Source of the DNA: Sphingobium scionense
GTDB taxonomy: Bacteria; Pseudomonadota; Alphaproteobacteria; Sphingomonadales; Sphingomonadaceae
DNA length: 64,000 nt
Direction: 5' to 3'
NCBI RefSeq assembly: GCF_014197035.1
Contig: NZ_JACIEU010000021.1
Location: 1-64,000, forward strand
Positions 1 to 9,012 of this stretch are shown here, piece after piece. Below the pieces are notes generated by a model. It did no database searches. It was not told the DNA's origin and worked only from the letters and a program-made list of their open reading frames with translations. Both the position numbers and the translations under genes were made by a program. Within the stretch, counting starts at the first letter, position 1; every line of letters starts with the position of its first letter.

Positions 1-95
1 AGCGCAAGGAAGCCCGTCACATCAACGTTCCGCCATCCTGACAGGGGGTCCCTTTTGCGCGCCGATAAGGGGTCCCGTTTGCACGCCGATTGACA
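1..95 (-). mobile_element. Terminus of an IS21-like insertion sequence (partial)
   Basis: The sequence ends at 91-95 with TGACA (TGTCA read on the minus strand), exactly where the neighbouring integrase reading frame stops resembling an integrase. Just inside the end are two imperfect 22-base repeats, at 45-66 and 69-90, each running from GGGGTCCC to GCCGAT and spaced 24 bases apart. Multiple terminal repeats of this kind are characteristic of IS21-family ends, where the IstA transposase binds. The plus strand at 3-41 reads a short open frame ending in TGA at 39-41, which may be the 3' end of an IS gene. The rest of the element is outside the window. The family call rests on the end structure alone. 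Confidence 0.65.
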
Positions 96-629
96 ATTCT
101 CGCGATACCCCGAGGCATATGCCCAGTCGAGCACAGTGCCGATCCGCTGACGAACACGTCGCGCTGTCTCAGGTTTGGCTAGCCAGATGTCCGAAAGCAG
201 ATTGCGGATCATCGGACCGGTAATCTCATGAACCGGGAGATCACCGATTTGTGGGAAGACGTAGGTTTCGAGGGTCTGGTGCCACTGCTTCCCATGCTTC
301 TCATTCCGCCATGTCTTGCTGTGGGCGGCGATCACCTTGGCTGCAGCCTGCCGAAATGTCGGAATGCCTTCAGCCTTGCGGCGTTCAAATATCGGATCCA
401 GGCCAAGTTCTACCCAAGCGCGGATCTCGCGCGCACGTTCCCTTGCTGTCGCCAGTGAAACTTTCGACGCGCTTCCCAGGCCAAAGTCACGACGATGGCC
501 ATTCTTTTGTACCCGGCACATCCAACTCTTGCCGCCGCCGGGCTGAATAATCAGAAATAGCCCGTCGCCATCGCCAAGCCGCCCAGGACGTTTTGCTGCC
601 TTTACAGCGGTAGCGGAAAGCTTTCCCAT
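96..629 (-). pseudogene. P4-type tyrosine recombinase (integrase), 5' part, cut by an IS
   Basis: A minus-strand frame opens with ATG at 627-629 and reads about 178 integrase-like codons before running into the IS terminus at 95. The N-terminus (MGKLSATAVKAAKRPGR, then GDGDGLFL, then SWMCRVQKNGHRRDFGLGS) is the arm-type DNA-binding domain (DUF4102 type) of integrases of phage P4-like islands. Next come the ERAREIRAWVELGLDP and FRQAAAKVIAAH segments leading into the core-binding domain. The catalytic domain with its R-H-R-Y residues is absent from the window, so this copy should be inactive. The frame stays open to the window edge through IS DNA. The gene lies 144 bases downstream of the 3' end of tRNA-Ser, the normal position for an island integrase. 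Confidence 0.85.
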
Positions 630-773
630 GCCACCAATTCTCCCACATTCTTTCCCACATTACCAATCGGTCACTGGTGGACGAGCAGGGATAGCCGTGG
701 ACGCGAATCACGTTCAAACCCTTGGAAAACTTAGGGTTTTGCGATTTGATACGGATGCGAAAGGACAGGATGG
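630..773. other. Probable att-side spacer between tRNA-Ser and the integrase
   Basis: No gene is visible in these 144 bases. Islands with this type of integrase normally recombine within the 3' end of the tRNA, so the attachment core is expected at about 774-800 (the tRNA CCA end and T-arm), with this spacer being element DNA next to the junction. The second copy of the core is not in the window, so the exact boundary cannot be fixed. Confidence 0.4.
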
Positions 774-863
774 TGGCGGAAGCGGTGGGATTCGAACCCA
801 CGGTGAGCTTGCACCCACGGCGGTTTTCAAGACCGCTGCCTTAAACCACTCGGCCACACTTCC
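774..863 (-). tRNA. tRNA-Ser (anticodon TGA)
   Basis: Read on the minus strand the gene starts GGAAGTG and ends CGCTTCC-G-CCA, giving a seven-pair acceptor stem with one T-G pair. The D-arm (GGCCGAGTGGTTTAAGGC), the anticodon loop CTTGAAA with anticodon TGA, a long variable arm and the T-arm TTCGAATCC are all present. The 90-base length with long variable arm is typical of serine tRNAs, and the CCA end is encoded. It is the likely integration target of the island whose integrase lies downstream. Confidence 0.96.
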
Positions 864-998
864 GTTGCGACGCTTCCTAGCGAAGCCGGCGAACAAGCCA
901 AGGGCAAAAATGACAATATTGAGGGGAATGGTCGCCCATTCGCGCCTTCGTATCGGATAGGGGTTTCGCCGGTCGCCCTGGCTGTGCCACAAAAGGTC

Positions 999-2051
999 AT
1001 GGCAGATTCTCGGTTCAATTCGCTGGCCATTGCGCTGATGATGGGTTTTTCGACGGTTGTGGCGGGATTTGCTGCGCCGCAAGTCGCGATCGCGCAGGAT
1101 GATGGTGATTTTCGGACCTATCTCGAATCGCTGCGCCCCAAGGCGCGCGCGATGGGCATTCGCGATGCGACGCTGGATGCCGTTTTTCCGACGCTGACGA
1201 TCAATCCCCGCGTTGTGGCGCTCGACCAGAGCCAACCGGGCGGTGGCGCCTATTCACCCATTCCCAATTTCGAACCCTATCGCCGGCAGCATGTCGATGC
1301 GGCGCGGATCAGCCGGGGACGGGCGGTCTATTCCGCCAATCGCGCGCGGCTGGCGGGGATCGAGGCGGAAACCGGCGTGCCCGAGGAAATCATGGTCGCG
1401 ATTTTCGGCCATGAGACCAATTATGGCTCCTACACCGGCGATTTCGACCTGATCCGGTCGCTGGCCACCCTCGCGCATGAGGGGCGCCGCCGGACCTTGT
1501 TCGAGCCGGAATTGCTCGCCACGCTCAAGATGCTGAACGATGGCGTGCCGCGCAGTCGGCTGGTGGGGAGTTGGGCCGGCGCCACCGGCTATCCGCAATT
1601 CCTGCCGTCGGTCTATCTCAAGCTGGCCAAGGATGGCGACGGCGATGGCAGGGCAGACATCTGGACCAGCCAGGCGGATGCCCTCGCCTCGATCGCCAAT
1701 TATTTCGTCGCGGCCGGGTGGCGCCGTGGCCAGCCCTGGGGCGTGGCCGTCAGTGTTCCGTCCGGTTTCAACCGCGCATCAGTGGCCGCCCGCACGACGG
1801 CGCCGCGCTGTCCGCGGGTATTCAACCGCCACAGCCGCTGGCTGACGATGGCCGAATGGCGCAAGCTGGGCCTGTTCCCGGCCAGTGGCATCTGGCCGGC
1901 GGACACTGTCATGGCGACCCTGCTGGAGCCGGATGGGCCGGGCAAGACCGCCTATCTGCTGACCAGCAATTATCGCGCGATCCTGGACTATAATTGCTCG
2001 AATTTCTACGCTCTTTCCGTGGGGTTGCTGGCTGATGCGGTCAAGCAATAG
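999..2051 (+). CDS. Lytic murein transglycosylase, MltB family (GH103)
   Basis: A 350-residue exported or lipid-free periplasmic enzyme expected to cleave the MurNAc-GlcNAc bond of peptidoglycan with formation of 1,6-anhydro-MurNAc. An N-terminal hydrophobic stretch ending in VAIAQ looks like a signal peptide. The catalytic region is recognisable as VAIFGHETNYGSYTGDF, the Glu of which is the family's catalytic acid, followed by SLATLAHEGRRRTLFEPEL and GSWAGATGYPQFLPS, all hallmark SLT_2/MltB segments. A GTG at 984 is in frame, but ATG 999 gives the better signal peptide; neither has an ideal ribosome site. The end overlaps the rlpA start by 17 bases, which suggests co-expression of two septal or cell-wall enzymes. 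Confidence 0.92.
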   Translation: MADSRFNSLAIALMMGFSTVVAGFAAPQVAIAQDDGDFRTYLESLRPKARAMGIRDATLDAVFPTLTINPRVVALDQSQPGGGAYSPIPNFEPYRRQHVDAARISRGRAVYSANRARLAGIEAETGVPEEIMVAIFGHETNYGSYTGDFDLIRSLATLAHEGRRRTLFEPELLATLKMLNDGVPRSRLVGSWAGATGYPQFLPSVYLKLAKDGDGDGRADIWTSQADALASIANYFVAAGWRRGQPWGVAVSVPSGFNRASVAARTTAPRCPRVFNRHSRWLTMAEWRKLGLFPASGIWPADTVMATLLEPDGPGKTAYLLTSNYRAILDYNCSNFYALSVGLLADAVKQ

Positions 2052-3021
2052 GAACTGGCTCACACTGGGCGGGGCAGGAATCCTGCTGGCGTCGTGCGGC
2101 GGCGAGCAGGCCAATGTGCCGCCGGCGCCGCGCCCCGTTCTGCCGGTGTCGGCGCCAGCGGTTGCCGACGAACCGGTCAAGATCGGCGAGCCCTATAATG
2201 TGGGGGGCAAGACCTATGTCCCGGCCGACCCGATCCATTATGACGAGGTCGGTTATGCCAGCTGGTATGGCGAAGAGGCGATGGGCAAACCGACGGCCAA
2301 TGGCGAGGCTTTCGTGCCCTCGGCGATCAGCGGCGCGCACAAGACCTTGCCCCTGCCAAGCTATGTCGAGGTTACGGCACTGAACAGCGGCCGCACGATC
2401 CTGGTCAGGCTCAATGACCGTGGTCCGTTCAGCGACGATAAGCTCATCGACCTGTCGCGCGGCGCGGCCGAACAATTGGGCATTACCGGCGATGGCGCGG
2501 CGCCCGTTCGCGTCCGCCGGGTCAATCCGCCCGAGCAGGAAAAGGCGCTGCTGCGTGCCCACCACCGCGCGCCTGAGCGGATCGAGACGCCCCAGCCCCT
2601 GCTGAAGGTGCTGCAACGGCGTCTGGCGGAAGCCCCTGCAAGCCAGCCGCAGCAGCCCCAGGCCGCACGCCCCGTCGTTCAGGCGCTGCCGGCCGCGAGC
2701 AGTCCCAGTCGTCCCGGCGCGTCCTTCGATACGTCCACGCCGCGCATTCCCAAGCCGGCCTCGAAGACCACGGCACCGGCAAAACCGGTATCGGCAAAAC
2801 CGGTATCAGGTGGCTATGTGGTTCAGGTTGCAGCTCTTTCTTCCCAGAGCCGGGCCGAGGCGCTGGCCAGGCAGATCGGCGCCCATGCCGTGGCCGCCGG
2901 TCCGGTCTGGCGAGTGCGCTATGGTCCCTATCCCTCGCAGGAGGCTGCGCAGGCCGGCGTGAAGGCGGCGGCGGCGAAGGGCTTTGCGAATGTCCGTGTC
3001 ATGGCTAATGACGCGCGCTAA
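2035..3021 (+). CDS. rlpA: RlpA family septal ring lytic transglycosylase with SPOR domain
   Basis: A 328-residue lipoprotein. The signal sequence ends in a lipobox (LLASC, Cys at about residue 21). A double-psi beta-barrel RlpA domain follows, with GYASWYGEEAMGKPTANGE and VRLNDRGPFSDDKLIDLSRGA containing the conserved Asp of the active site. A proline/alanine-rich linker then leads to a C-terminal SPOR domain (GGYVVQVAALSSQSRAEALA) that in this family binds denuded septal glycan. It overlaps the upstream transglycosylase gene and is followed closely by dacC, making a peptidoglycan-processing cluster. Confidence 0.94.
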   Translation: MRSSNRNWLTLGGAGILLASCGGEQANVPPAPRPVLPVSAPAVADEPVKIGEPYNVGGKTYVPADPIHYDEVGYASWYGEEAMGKPTANGEAFVPSAISGAHKTLPLPSYVEVTALNSGRTILVRLNDRGPFSDDKLIDLSRGAAEQLGITGDGAAPVRVRRVNPPEQEKALLRAHHRAPERIETPQPLLKVLQRRLAEAPASQPQQPQAARPVVQALPAASSPSRPGASFDTSTPRIPKPASKTTAPAKPVSAKPVSGGYVVQVAALSSQSRAEALARQIGAHAVAAGPVWRVRYGPYPSQEAAQAGVKAAAAKGFANVRVMANDAR

Positions 3022-3068
3022 TCATAGCGATGCATCCAGCGAATCTATCCAGTCGAAGGCTTGAGTTC

Positions 3069-4232
3069 ATGAAGAAAACCGTTGCCGCCACTCTCTTCGT
3101 TGCGCTGCTGGCCCAGCCGCTGGTTGCCGCGGCCCCGCCCTATACGAGCGAGGCGCCGATCGCCTATATGAAGGATCTGTCGTCGGGCGCGGTGCTTTAC
3201 GACAAGGGCGGCGAAACACGCATGCCGCCGGCGTCGCTGGCGAAGATGATGACCGCCCATGTCGCCTTTCGCCTGATCCAGAAGGGCGAATTGAAGCTCG
3301 ACACCAAGTTCACGGTCCGCCCGGAAACCTGGCAGCAATGGCACGGCCCCAAGGCGGGATCGACCATGTTCCTGTCGGTGGGTGAGCAGGTGTCGGTCGA
3401 AAATCTGCTGCACGGCATCGTCACCCTGTCCGGCAATGACGCCTGCGTCGTCCTGGCCGAGGGCATCGCCGGCACCGAGCAGGCGTTCGTTGCGCTGATG
3501 AACGAGGAGGCCAAGCGCATGGGCCTCAAGAACAGCCATTTCGGCACCAGCAATGGCTGGCCCGACGAGGGCGTGACCTACGTTACAGCCGAAGACCTCG
3601 CCAAACTGGCCGAGGCGACGATCGTCGAGACGCCGGATCTCTACAAGAAATTCTACGCCACCCGTTCCTTCACCTGGGGCAAGACAATGGGTGGCACCGA
3701 TATCGCGCAAGGCAATCGCAACCCGATCCTGGGCAAGATCCCCGGCGCAGATGGTCTCAAGACCGGCCATACCGAGGAAGCCGGTTTCGGCTTTACCGGT
3801 TCGGCCGAACAGGATGGTCGTCGCCTGGTGATGGTGGTTGCGGGCCTGACCAGCTTCAATGGCCGCATCACCGAATCCGTCCGCTTCATGGATTGGGGCT
3901 TCCGCGCCTGGAAGGCGCAGCCGCTGTTCAAGAAGGGCCAGACGGTCGAAACGGCCGAGGTCCAGCAGGGCAGCGCATCGACCGTGTCGCTGGTCGCGCC
4001 GCAGAATATGGCCGTCACCATGCCGCGCACGGCATCGGCCAATGTGAAGGTCAAGGTCGTCTATACCGGCCCGATCAAGGCGCCGATCGTCAAGGGCCAG
4101 CAGATCGCACAGCTTATCGTCCAGACCCCGGATACGCCGCCGCAAGTGCTGCCGCTGGTCGCCGGTGAGGATGTCGCGGAAGCGGGCATTTTCGGTCGTT
4201 TGTGGAATGGTTTGAAGTCCTTCTTCGGGTGA
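3069..4232 (+). CDS. dacC: D-alanyl-D-alanine carboxypeptidase (PBP5/6 type, peptidase S11)
   Basis: A 387-residue penicillin-binding protein that should trim the terminal D-Ala of pentapeptide stems in the periplasm. MKKTVAATLFVALLAQPLVAAA is a signal peptide, so ATG 3069 is preferred to 3030. The active-site motifs are SLAKMMTAH (SxxK), SGND (SxN) and DGLKTGHTEEAG (KTG), in the usual order and spacing. A PBP5-type beta-rich C-terminal domain follows, and the last residues (FGRLWNGLKSFFG) can form the amphipathic membrane anchor of this family. The stop codon overlaps the GTG start of the thymidylate kinase gene. Confidence 0.95.
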   Translation: MKKTVAATLFVALLAQPLVAAAPPYTSEAPIAYMKDLSSGAVLYDKGGETRMPPASLAKMMTAHVAFRLIQKGELKLDTKFTVRPETWQQWHGPKAGSTMFLSVGEQVSVENLLHGIVTLSGNDACVVLAEGIAGTEQAFVALMNEEAKRMGLKNSHFGTSNGWPDEGVTYVTAEDLAKLAEATIVETPDLYKKFYATRSFTWGKTMGGTDIAQGNRNPILGKIPGADGLKTGHTEEAGFGFTGSAEQDGRRLVMVVAGLTSFNGRITESVRFMDWGFRAWKAQPLFKKGQTVETAEVQQGSASTVSLVAPQNMAVTMPRTASANVKVKVVYTGPIKAPIVKGQQIAQLIVQTPDTPPQVLPLVAGEDVAEAGIFGRLWNGLKSFFG

Positions 4233-4855
4233 GTTGCGGCCGTTTCATCACGCTGGAAGGCGGCGAGGGTGCCGGTAAATCGACCCAGCTTCGTGCGCTG
4301 GCGTCGGTGTTGCGGGCGCGCGGGCTGGAAGTTGTCGAAACCCGCGAACCGGGCGGCAGCGAAGGGGCGGAAGCGATCCGTGCCATGCTGCTGACCGGCG
4401 GCGCAGACCGCTGGAATGCCCGCGCCGAAGCGCTATTGTTCGCGGCTGCGCGCGCGGATCATATCGAAAAGACGATCCGGCCGGCGCTGGCCCGTGGCGC
4501 CTGGGTGCTGTCCGATCGCTTTCTCGACAGTAGCCGTGCCTATCAGGGGCAGGGCGAGTTGACGGACGAGGACATATTAGCGCTGCATCGCATCGGCAGC
4601 GCCGGATTCCTGCCCGATCGCACCTTGTTCCTGACCCTGCCAGAGGCCGAGGCGGAAGCCCGCGCCCATGCCCGCGACGGCGACGTGTCGGACCGGATCG
4701 GTGGCCGCGACCGCAGCTTTCATCGCGCCGTGGCCGATGCGTTCGTTCGCTTTGCAGCCGATGAGCCGGCACGCGTCCGCGCGATTGACGCATCGGGCGC
4801 GGCTGAGGCTGTAACTGCTCGACTGCTGGCCGCGCTGGACGACCTGCTGTCATGA
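4229..4855 (+). CDS. tmk: Thymidylate kinase
   Basis: Phosphorylates dTMP to dTDP. The P-loop LEGGEGAGKST lies at residues 9-19 counting from GTG 4229, followed by TREPGG and the DR(F/Y) motif in LSDRFLDSS. The length of 208 residues fits the family. An in-frame ATG at 4202 would add nine residues inside dacC. The GTG at 4229 overlaps the dacC stop as GTGA, so translational coupling makes it the likely start. The gene overlaps holB by four bases. Confidence 0.94.
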   Translation: MSCGRFITLEGGEGAGKSTQLRALASVLRARGLEVVETREPGGSEGAEAIRAMLLTGGADRWNARAEALLFAAARADHIEKTIRPALARGAWVLSDRFLDSSRAYQGQGELTDEDILALHRIGSAGFLPDRTLFLTLPEAEAEARAHARDGDVSDRIGGRDRSFHRAVADAFVRFAADEPARVRAIDASGAAEAVTARLLAALDDLLS

Positions 4856-5823
4856 CGTCACTTGTCGGGCATGAAGTCCAAGCGCAGACGCTGCTGGTGG
4901 CAGCAAGCAGTGGGCGCATGCATCATGGCTGGATCTTGAGCGGGCCACGCGGCATCGGCAAGGCGAGCTTTGCCCGCGCCATGGCCATGCGCCTGCTGGC
5001 GGACGCGGCTGGCCCGAAGATTGCGGGCGAGGGGCTCGACGTTCCCGAAAGCCACCCGATCCGCCGCTTGATCGAGGCGAGCGCCCATCCCGATTATGCC
5101 GAACTCGCCCCGCTGGAAAAGGACGGCGTTACCGCGCGGAACATCAGCGTCGATCAGGTGCGCGGACTCCAACGGTTGATCCAGTCGGCGCCGTCGCTCT
5201 CCTCCCGTCGCATCGTCGTGATCGACAGTGCTGACGATCTCGAGCGCGGCGCCGCCAATGCGCTGCTCAAGACATTGGAAGAGCCGCCGGCGGACATGAT
5301 CTTCCTGCTGGTCAGCCATGCGCCCGGCCGGCTGCTGCCGACCATTCGCTCGCGCTGCCGCACGATGCGTTTTGATCCGCTGTCGGACGGGGCCGTCGCC
5401 ACGGTGCTTCGCCGCCAGGATGAGAGCCTGTCCGGGCCGGAGCTGGACGCGCTGTTGCGGGCTGGGGAGGGGGCTCCCGGTCGCGCTCTGCGCTATGCCG
5501 GTCTCGACCTTGCCGGGCTGGAGACATCGCTGCAGGCGATCGCCGCCAATGGCGATCCGGGCAATCGCGAACGGCTGCGCCTTGCCAAGGCATTGTCGGG
5601 TAAGGCAGCCAAGCCGCGTTACGAAGCCTTTCTGGAGCGCGCGCCGGCCTTTATCGCGCAAGCGGCTCGGACACGGTACGGCCCGACGCTCGGCAGCGCG
5701 CTCGATCATTGGGAAGCGGCCCGGCATCTGGCGGGCGGTGCGGTCATCCTGTCGCTCGACCCGGCCTCGGTCGTTTTCGAGCTGGGCGGCCATGTTGCCG
5801 CACTGGCTGAGGCGGCGACCTGA
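4852..5823 (+). CDS. holB: DNA polymerase III subunit delta'
   Basis: A 323-residue clamp-loader subunit. It has an AAA+ fold with a P-loop-like LSGPRGIGKASFARA near residue 25-40, the ALLKTLEEPP segment conserved in delta' and gamma/tau, and a sensor-1 type SRCR motif (TIRSRCRTMRF). It begins at ATGA overlapping the tmk stop, an arrangement (tmk-holB) common in bacteria. Forty-three bases separate it from metG. Confidence 0.93.
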   Translation: MTSLVGHEVQAQTLLVAASSGRMHHGWILSGPRGIGKASFARAMAMRLLADAAGPKIAGEGLDVPESHPIRRLIEASAHPDYAELAPLEKDGVTARNISVDQVRGLQRLIQSAPSLSSRRIVVIDSADDLERGAANALLKTLEEPPADMIFLLVSHAPGRLLPTIRSRCRTMRFDPLSDGAVATVLRRQDESLSGPELDALLRAGEGAPGRALRYAGLDLAGLETSLQAIAANGDPGNRERLRLAKALSGKAAKPRYEAFLERAPAFIAQAARTRYGPTLGSALDHWEAARHLAGGAVILSLDPASVVFELGGHVAALAEAAT

Positions 5824-5866
5824 AAAGCGGCTTTGCGGCGACGCGAACAGCCGCTAGGGAAGCTGC

Positions 5867-7435
5867 ATGTCGCAGCCTTACACCATCACCACCGCCATCT
5901 CCTATCCCAACGGCCGTCCGCATATCGGCCATGCCTATGAGGTGATCGCCACCGACGCGATCGCCCGGTTCCAGCGGATGATGGGCCGCGACGTCTTCTT
6001 TCAGACCGGAACCGACGAACATGGGCTGAAAATGGCCCAGACGGCGCGCAACCGGGGCATCGAGCCGCGCGAACTCGCCGATGAGATGTCGTCCCATTTC
6101 AAGCAGATGAACGATAGTCTGAATATCAGCTATGATCGTTTCATCCGCACCAGCGAACCCGATCATCACCGCGCCAGCCAGGCCATCTGGCAGGCGATGG
6201 AGGCCAATGGCGACCTGTATCTGGGCCGCTATGAAGGCTGGTATTCGGTCCGCGACGAAGCTTTCTATGACGAGAAGGAAATCACCGACGGCGAGGGCGG
6301 CGTAAAGCTGTCGCCGCAGGGAACGCCGGTCGAATGGACCGTCGAGGAAAGCTGGTTCTTCCGCCTGTCCAAATATCAGGACAAGCTGCTGGACCTCTAT
6401 AACAGCCAGCCCGACTTCATCCGCCCGGAAAGCCGCCGCAACGAAATCCTGCGCTTCGTCGAGGGCGGCCTGTCCGATCTCAGCATCTCGCGCACCAGCT
6501 TCGACTGGGGCGTCAAGGTGCCCGGCGCCGACGGCCATGTCATGTATGTCTGGGTCGACGCGCTGACCAACTATATCACCGGCTGCGGCTATCCCGACGA
6601 TGCCGAACGGATGGCGTGCTATTGGGCCGAAGGTGGCGATATCACCCATATCATCGGTAAGGATATCGTCCGTTTTCATACGGTTTATTGGCCAGCCTTC
6701 CTGATGAGCGCGAAGCTGCCGCTACCCAAGCAGGTGTTCGGCCATGGCTTCCTGCTGAACCGCGGCGAGAAGATGTCCAAGTCGGTCGGCAATGTCGCCG
6801 ATCCGATGGAATTGGCCGAACGCTTCGGCGTCGACCAGCTGCGCTATTTCCTGCTGTCCGAAGTGACTTTCGGCAATGACGGCAGCTATAGCGCCGAAGC
6901 GATCGTCCAGCGCTCCAACAGTGACCTCGGCAATGCGTTCGGCAATCTCGCCCAGCGCACGCTGAGCTTCATCGCGAAAAATCTGGAAGGCCGCCTCCCG
7001 GCCATCAACGGCCATGACGCCGCCGATACGGAATTGTTCGCGCTGATCGACAAGGTGGTGCGCAGCGACATGCCCGCCGCCATGGCCGATCTGGCGCCGT
7101 CGGTGGCGATCGATGCCTGGCTGCGCGCCGCCTTTGCCTGCAACCAATATATCGACGCGCAGGCGCCCTGGTCGCTGCGCAAGACCGATCCGCAGCGGAT
7201 GGAGACGGTACTGGCCACCCTCTATATCGCCATCGCCCAACTGGCAGTCGCGATCCAGCCGGTAATCCCGGCCAGCGCCACCGCGCTGCTCGACCATATG
7301 GGCGTGCCAGCGGACAAGCGCAGCTATGGCGCGATCGGCGATCATTGGTATAGCGATCTGGCCGAAAGCGATTTCGTGCTGGCCGCGCCCAAGCCGCTCT
7401 TCCCGCGCCTGGAACTAACCGAAGCGGACGCCTGA
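5867..7435 (+). CDS. metG: Methionyl-tRNA synthetase
   Basis: A 522-residue class I synthetase that charges tRNA-Met. The ATP-binding HIGH motif is in YPNGRPHIGHAYE near residue 20, and the second signature is GEKMSKSVGN near residue 303. The connective peptide has no zinc-knuckle cysteines, and the C-terminal tRNA-binding (EMAP-like) domain found in longer forms is absent, as is usual for the short alphaproteobacterial type. It follows holB and precedes tatD by three bases, in line with a replication/translation operon. Confidence 0.96.
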   Translation: MSQPYTITTAISYPNGRPHIGHAYEVIATDAIARFQRMMGRDVFFQTGTDEHGLKMAQTARNRGIEPRELADEMSSHFKQMNDSLNISYDRFIRTSEPDHHRASQAIWQAMEANGDLYLGRYEGWYSVRDEAFYDEKEITDGEGGVKLSPQGTPVEWTVEESWFFRLSKYQDKLLDLYNSQPDFIRPESRRNEILRFVEGGLSDLSISRTSFDWGVKVPGADGHVMYVWVDALTNYITGCGYPDDAERMACYWAEGGDITHIIGKDIVRFHTVYWPAFLMSAKLPLPKQVFGHGFLLNRGEKMSKSVGNVADPMELAERFGVDQLRYFLLSEVTFGNDGSYSAEAIVQRSNSDLGNAFGNLAQRTLSFIAKNLEGRLPAINGHDAADTELFALIDKVVRSDMPAAMADLAPSVAIDAWLRAAFACNQYIDAQAPWSLRKTDPQRMETVLATLYIAIAQLAVAIQPVIPASATALLDHMGVPADKRSYGAIGDHWYSDLAESDFVLAAPKPLFPRLELTEADA

Positions 7436-7438
7436 CGC

Positions 7439-8227
7439 ATGTTGATCGACAGCCATTGCCACCTCAATTACAAGGGGTTGATCGAGGATCAGCATAATGT
7501 GCTGGAACGCGCCCGCGGGCGCGGTGTCGATCTGATGCTCAATATCGCCACCCGCGAAAGCGAGTGGGACGATGTGCTGGGCACGGCGGTGCGCGAGGCG
7601 GATGTCTGGGCGACCGTCGGCATCCACCCGCATGAGGCGGACGAGCATCCCCATGTCGACACCGCCAAGCTGGTCGATCGCGCGGCCCATCCGCGCGTCG
7701 TCGGCATCGGCGAGACGGGACTCGATTATTATTACGACCATAGCGATCGCGAGCGGCAGCAGAAGAGCTTCCGCAGCCATATCGCCGCCTGCCGCGAGAC
7801 CGGCCTGCCGCTGATCGTCCATACCCGCGAAGCGGAAGAGGATACGCTGGCGATCATGCGGGACGAGATGGGGAAGGGGGCCTATAGTGGCGTCATCCAC
7901 TGTTTCACCGCCAGCGGCGCCTTCGCCGATGCGGCGATGGACCTCGGTTTCTACATCAGCATTTCGGGCATCGTGACCTTCAAGAGCGCGAAGGATCTGC
8001 AGGAAACGGCCGCACGCCTGCCGCTCGACCGGCTGCTGGTGGAGACGGACTCGCCCTTCCTTGCCCCGGTGCCCCATCGCGGCAAACCGTGCGAACCGGC
8101 CTTTGTCGCCGACACGGCGCGCTTCCTGGCCGATCTGCGCGGTGAGAGCATCGGTGATCTGGCAGCAGCCACATCGGCCAATTTCCTGCGCCTCTTTGCC
8201 AAGATCGAGGGTCAGCCGCAGGCATGA
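7439..8227 (+). CDS. TatD family metal-dependent hydrolase (YcfH-like)
   Basis: A 262-residue TIM-barrel metallohydrolase; family members act as 3'-5' deoxyribonucleases or related phosphoesterases. Metal ligands are visible in MLIDSHCHL at the N-terminus, VGIGETGLDYYYD, IVHTREAE, GVIHCFTAS and LVETDSPFLAPVPHRGKPCEP. The gene sits between metG and the beta-lactamase-fold hydrolase gene, a very common neighbourhood, and overlaps the latter by four bases. Confidence 0.93.
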   Translation: MLIDSHCHLNYKGLIEDQHNVLERARGRGVDLMLNIATRESEWDDVLGTAVREADVWATVGIHPHEADEHPHVDTAKLVDRAAHPRVVGIGETGLDYYYDHSDRERQQKSFRSHIAACRETGLPLIVHTREAEEDTLAIMRDEMGKGAYSGVIHCFTASGAFADAAMDLGFYISISGIVTFKSAKDLQETAARLPLDRLLVETDSPFLAPVPHRGKPCEPAFVADTARFLADLRGESIGDLAAATSANFLRLFAKIEGQPQA

Positions 8228-9012
8228 GCCTCAAGCTGACCATCCTTGGCAGCGGCACATCCTCCGGCGTTCCCCGGATCGGCAATGACTGGGGTGCCTG
8301 CGACCCGACGGAGCCGCGCAACCGCCGCACCCGCGTCTCGATCCTGGTAGAGAGCGCGACGACACGGATATTGATCGACACCTCGCCCGACATGCGCGCG
8401 CAGTTGCTGGCGGCCGACGTGATCGACATCGATGCGATCCTGTGGACGCATGATCATGCCGATCACAGCCATGGCATCGATGATGTTCGCCAGTTGTTCC
8501 ACCACCGTGGCAATCCGATCCCCGGCTATGCCCGCGCCCAGACGATGCGCCTGCTCCAGGCGCGTTTCGCCTATGCCTTTGCGGGGAGGGGGGGCTATCC
8601 CCCGATCATCAGCCCACATGATCTGCCCGACGGCCTTAGGATCGGCGATATCGACATTGCCTGCACCGATATGCCCCATGGCGACATCTACTCGACTGGA
8701 TTCCGCTTCAGTCATGGTGAAAGCCATATTGGATATGCTACGGATTTTCATACCATAACACCTGGCATGCTAGCCTTGTTCGAGGCGCTCGATATCTGGG
8801 TGGTCGATGCGCTGCGTGCCCGGCCCCATCCCACCCATGCCCATCTGGAAATGACATTGGCGGGGATCATGGCGACCCGGCCCAAGCGCGCGATCCTGAC
8901 CCATATGGACCAGAGCATGGACTATGCGACCCTGTGCGCCACGCTCCCCAAAGGGGTGGAGCCGGGCTATGACGGGCTGGTGATCGACCTTAACGACGGA
9001 GCACCCCACTGA
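8224..9012 (+). CDS. MBL-fold metallohydrolase (PhnP-like)
   Basis: A 262-residue metallo-beta-lactamase-fold protein. The glycine-rich opening LTILGSGTSSGVPRIG and the metal-binding THDHADHSHG match the phosphodiesterase subgroup that includes PhnP. Further metal ligands are in PHGDIYSTGF and ILTHMDQSMDY. In sphingomonads and rhizobia it is normally found behind metG-tatD, so the substrate is probably housekeeping rather than phosphonate; there are no other phn genes here. Confidence 0.88.
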   Translation: MSLKLTILGSGTSSGVPRIGNDWGACDPTEPRNRRTRVSILVESATTRILIDTSPDMRAQLLAADVIDIDAILWTHDHADHSHGIDDVRQLFHHRGNPIPGYARAQTMRLLQARFAYAFAGRGGYPPIISPHDLPDGLRIGDIDIACTDMPHGDIYSTGFRFSHGESHIGYATDFHTITPGMLALFEALDIWVVDALRARPHPTHAHLEMTLAGIMATRPKRAILTHMDQSMDYATLCATLPKGVEPGYDGLVIDLNDGAPH

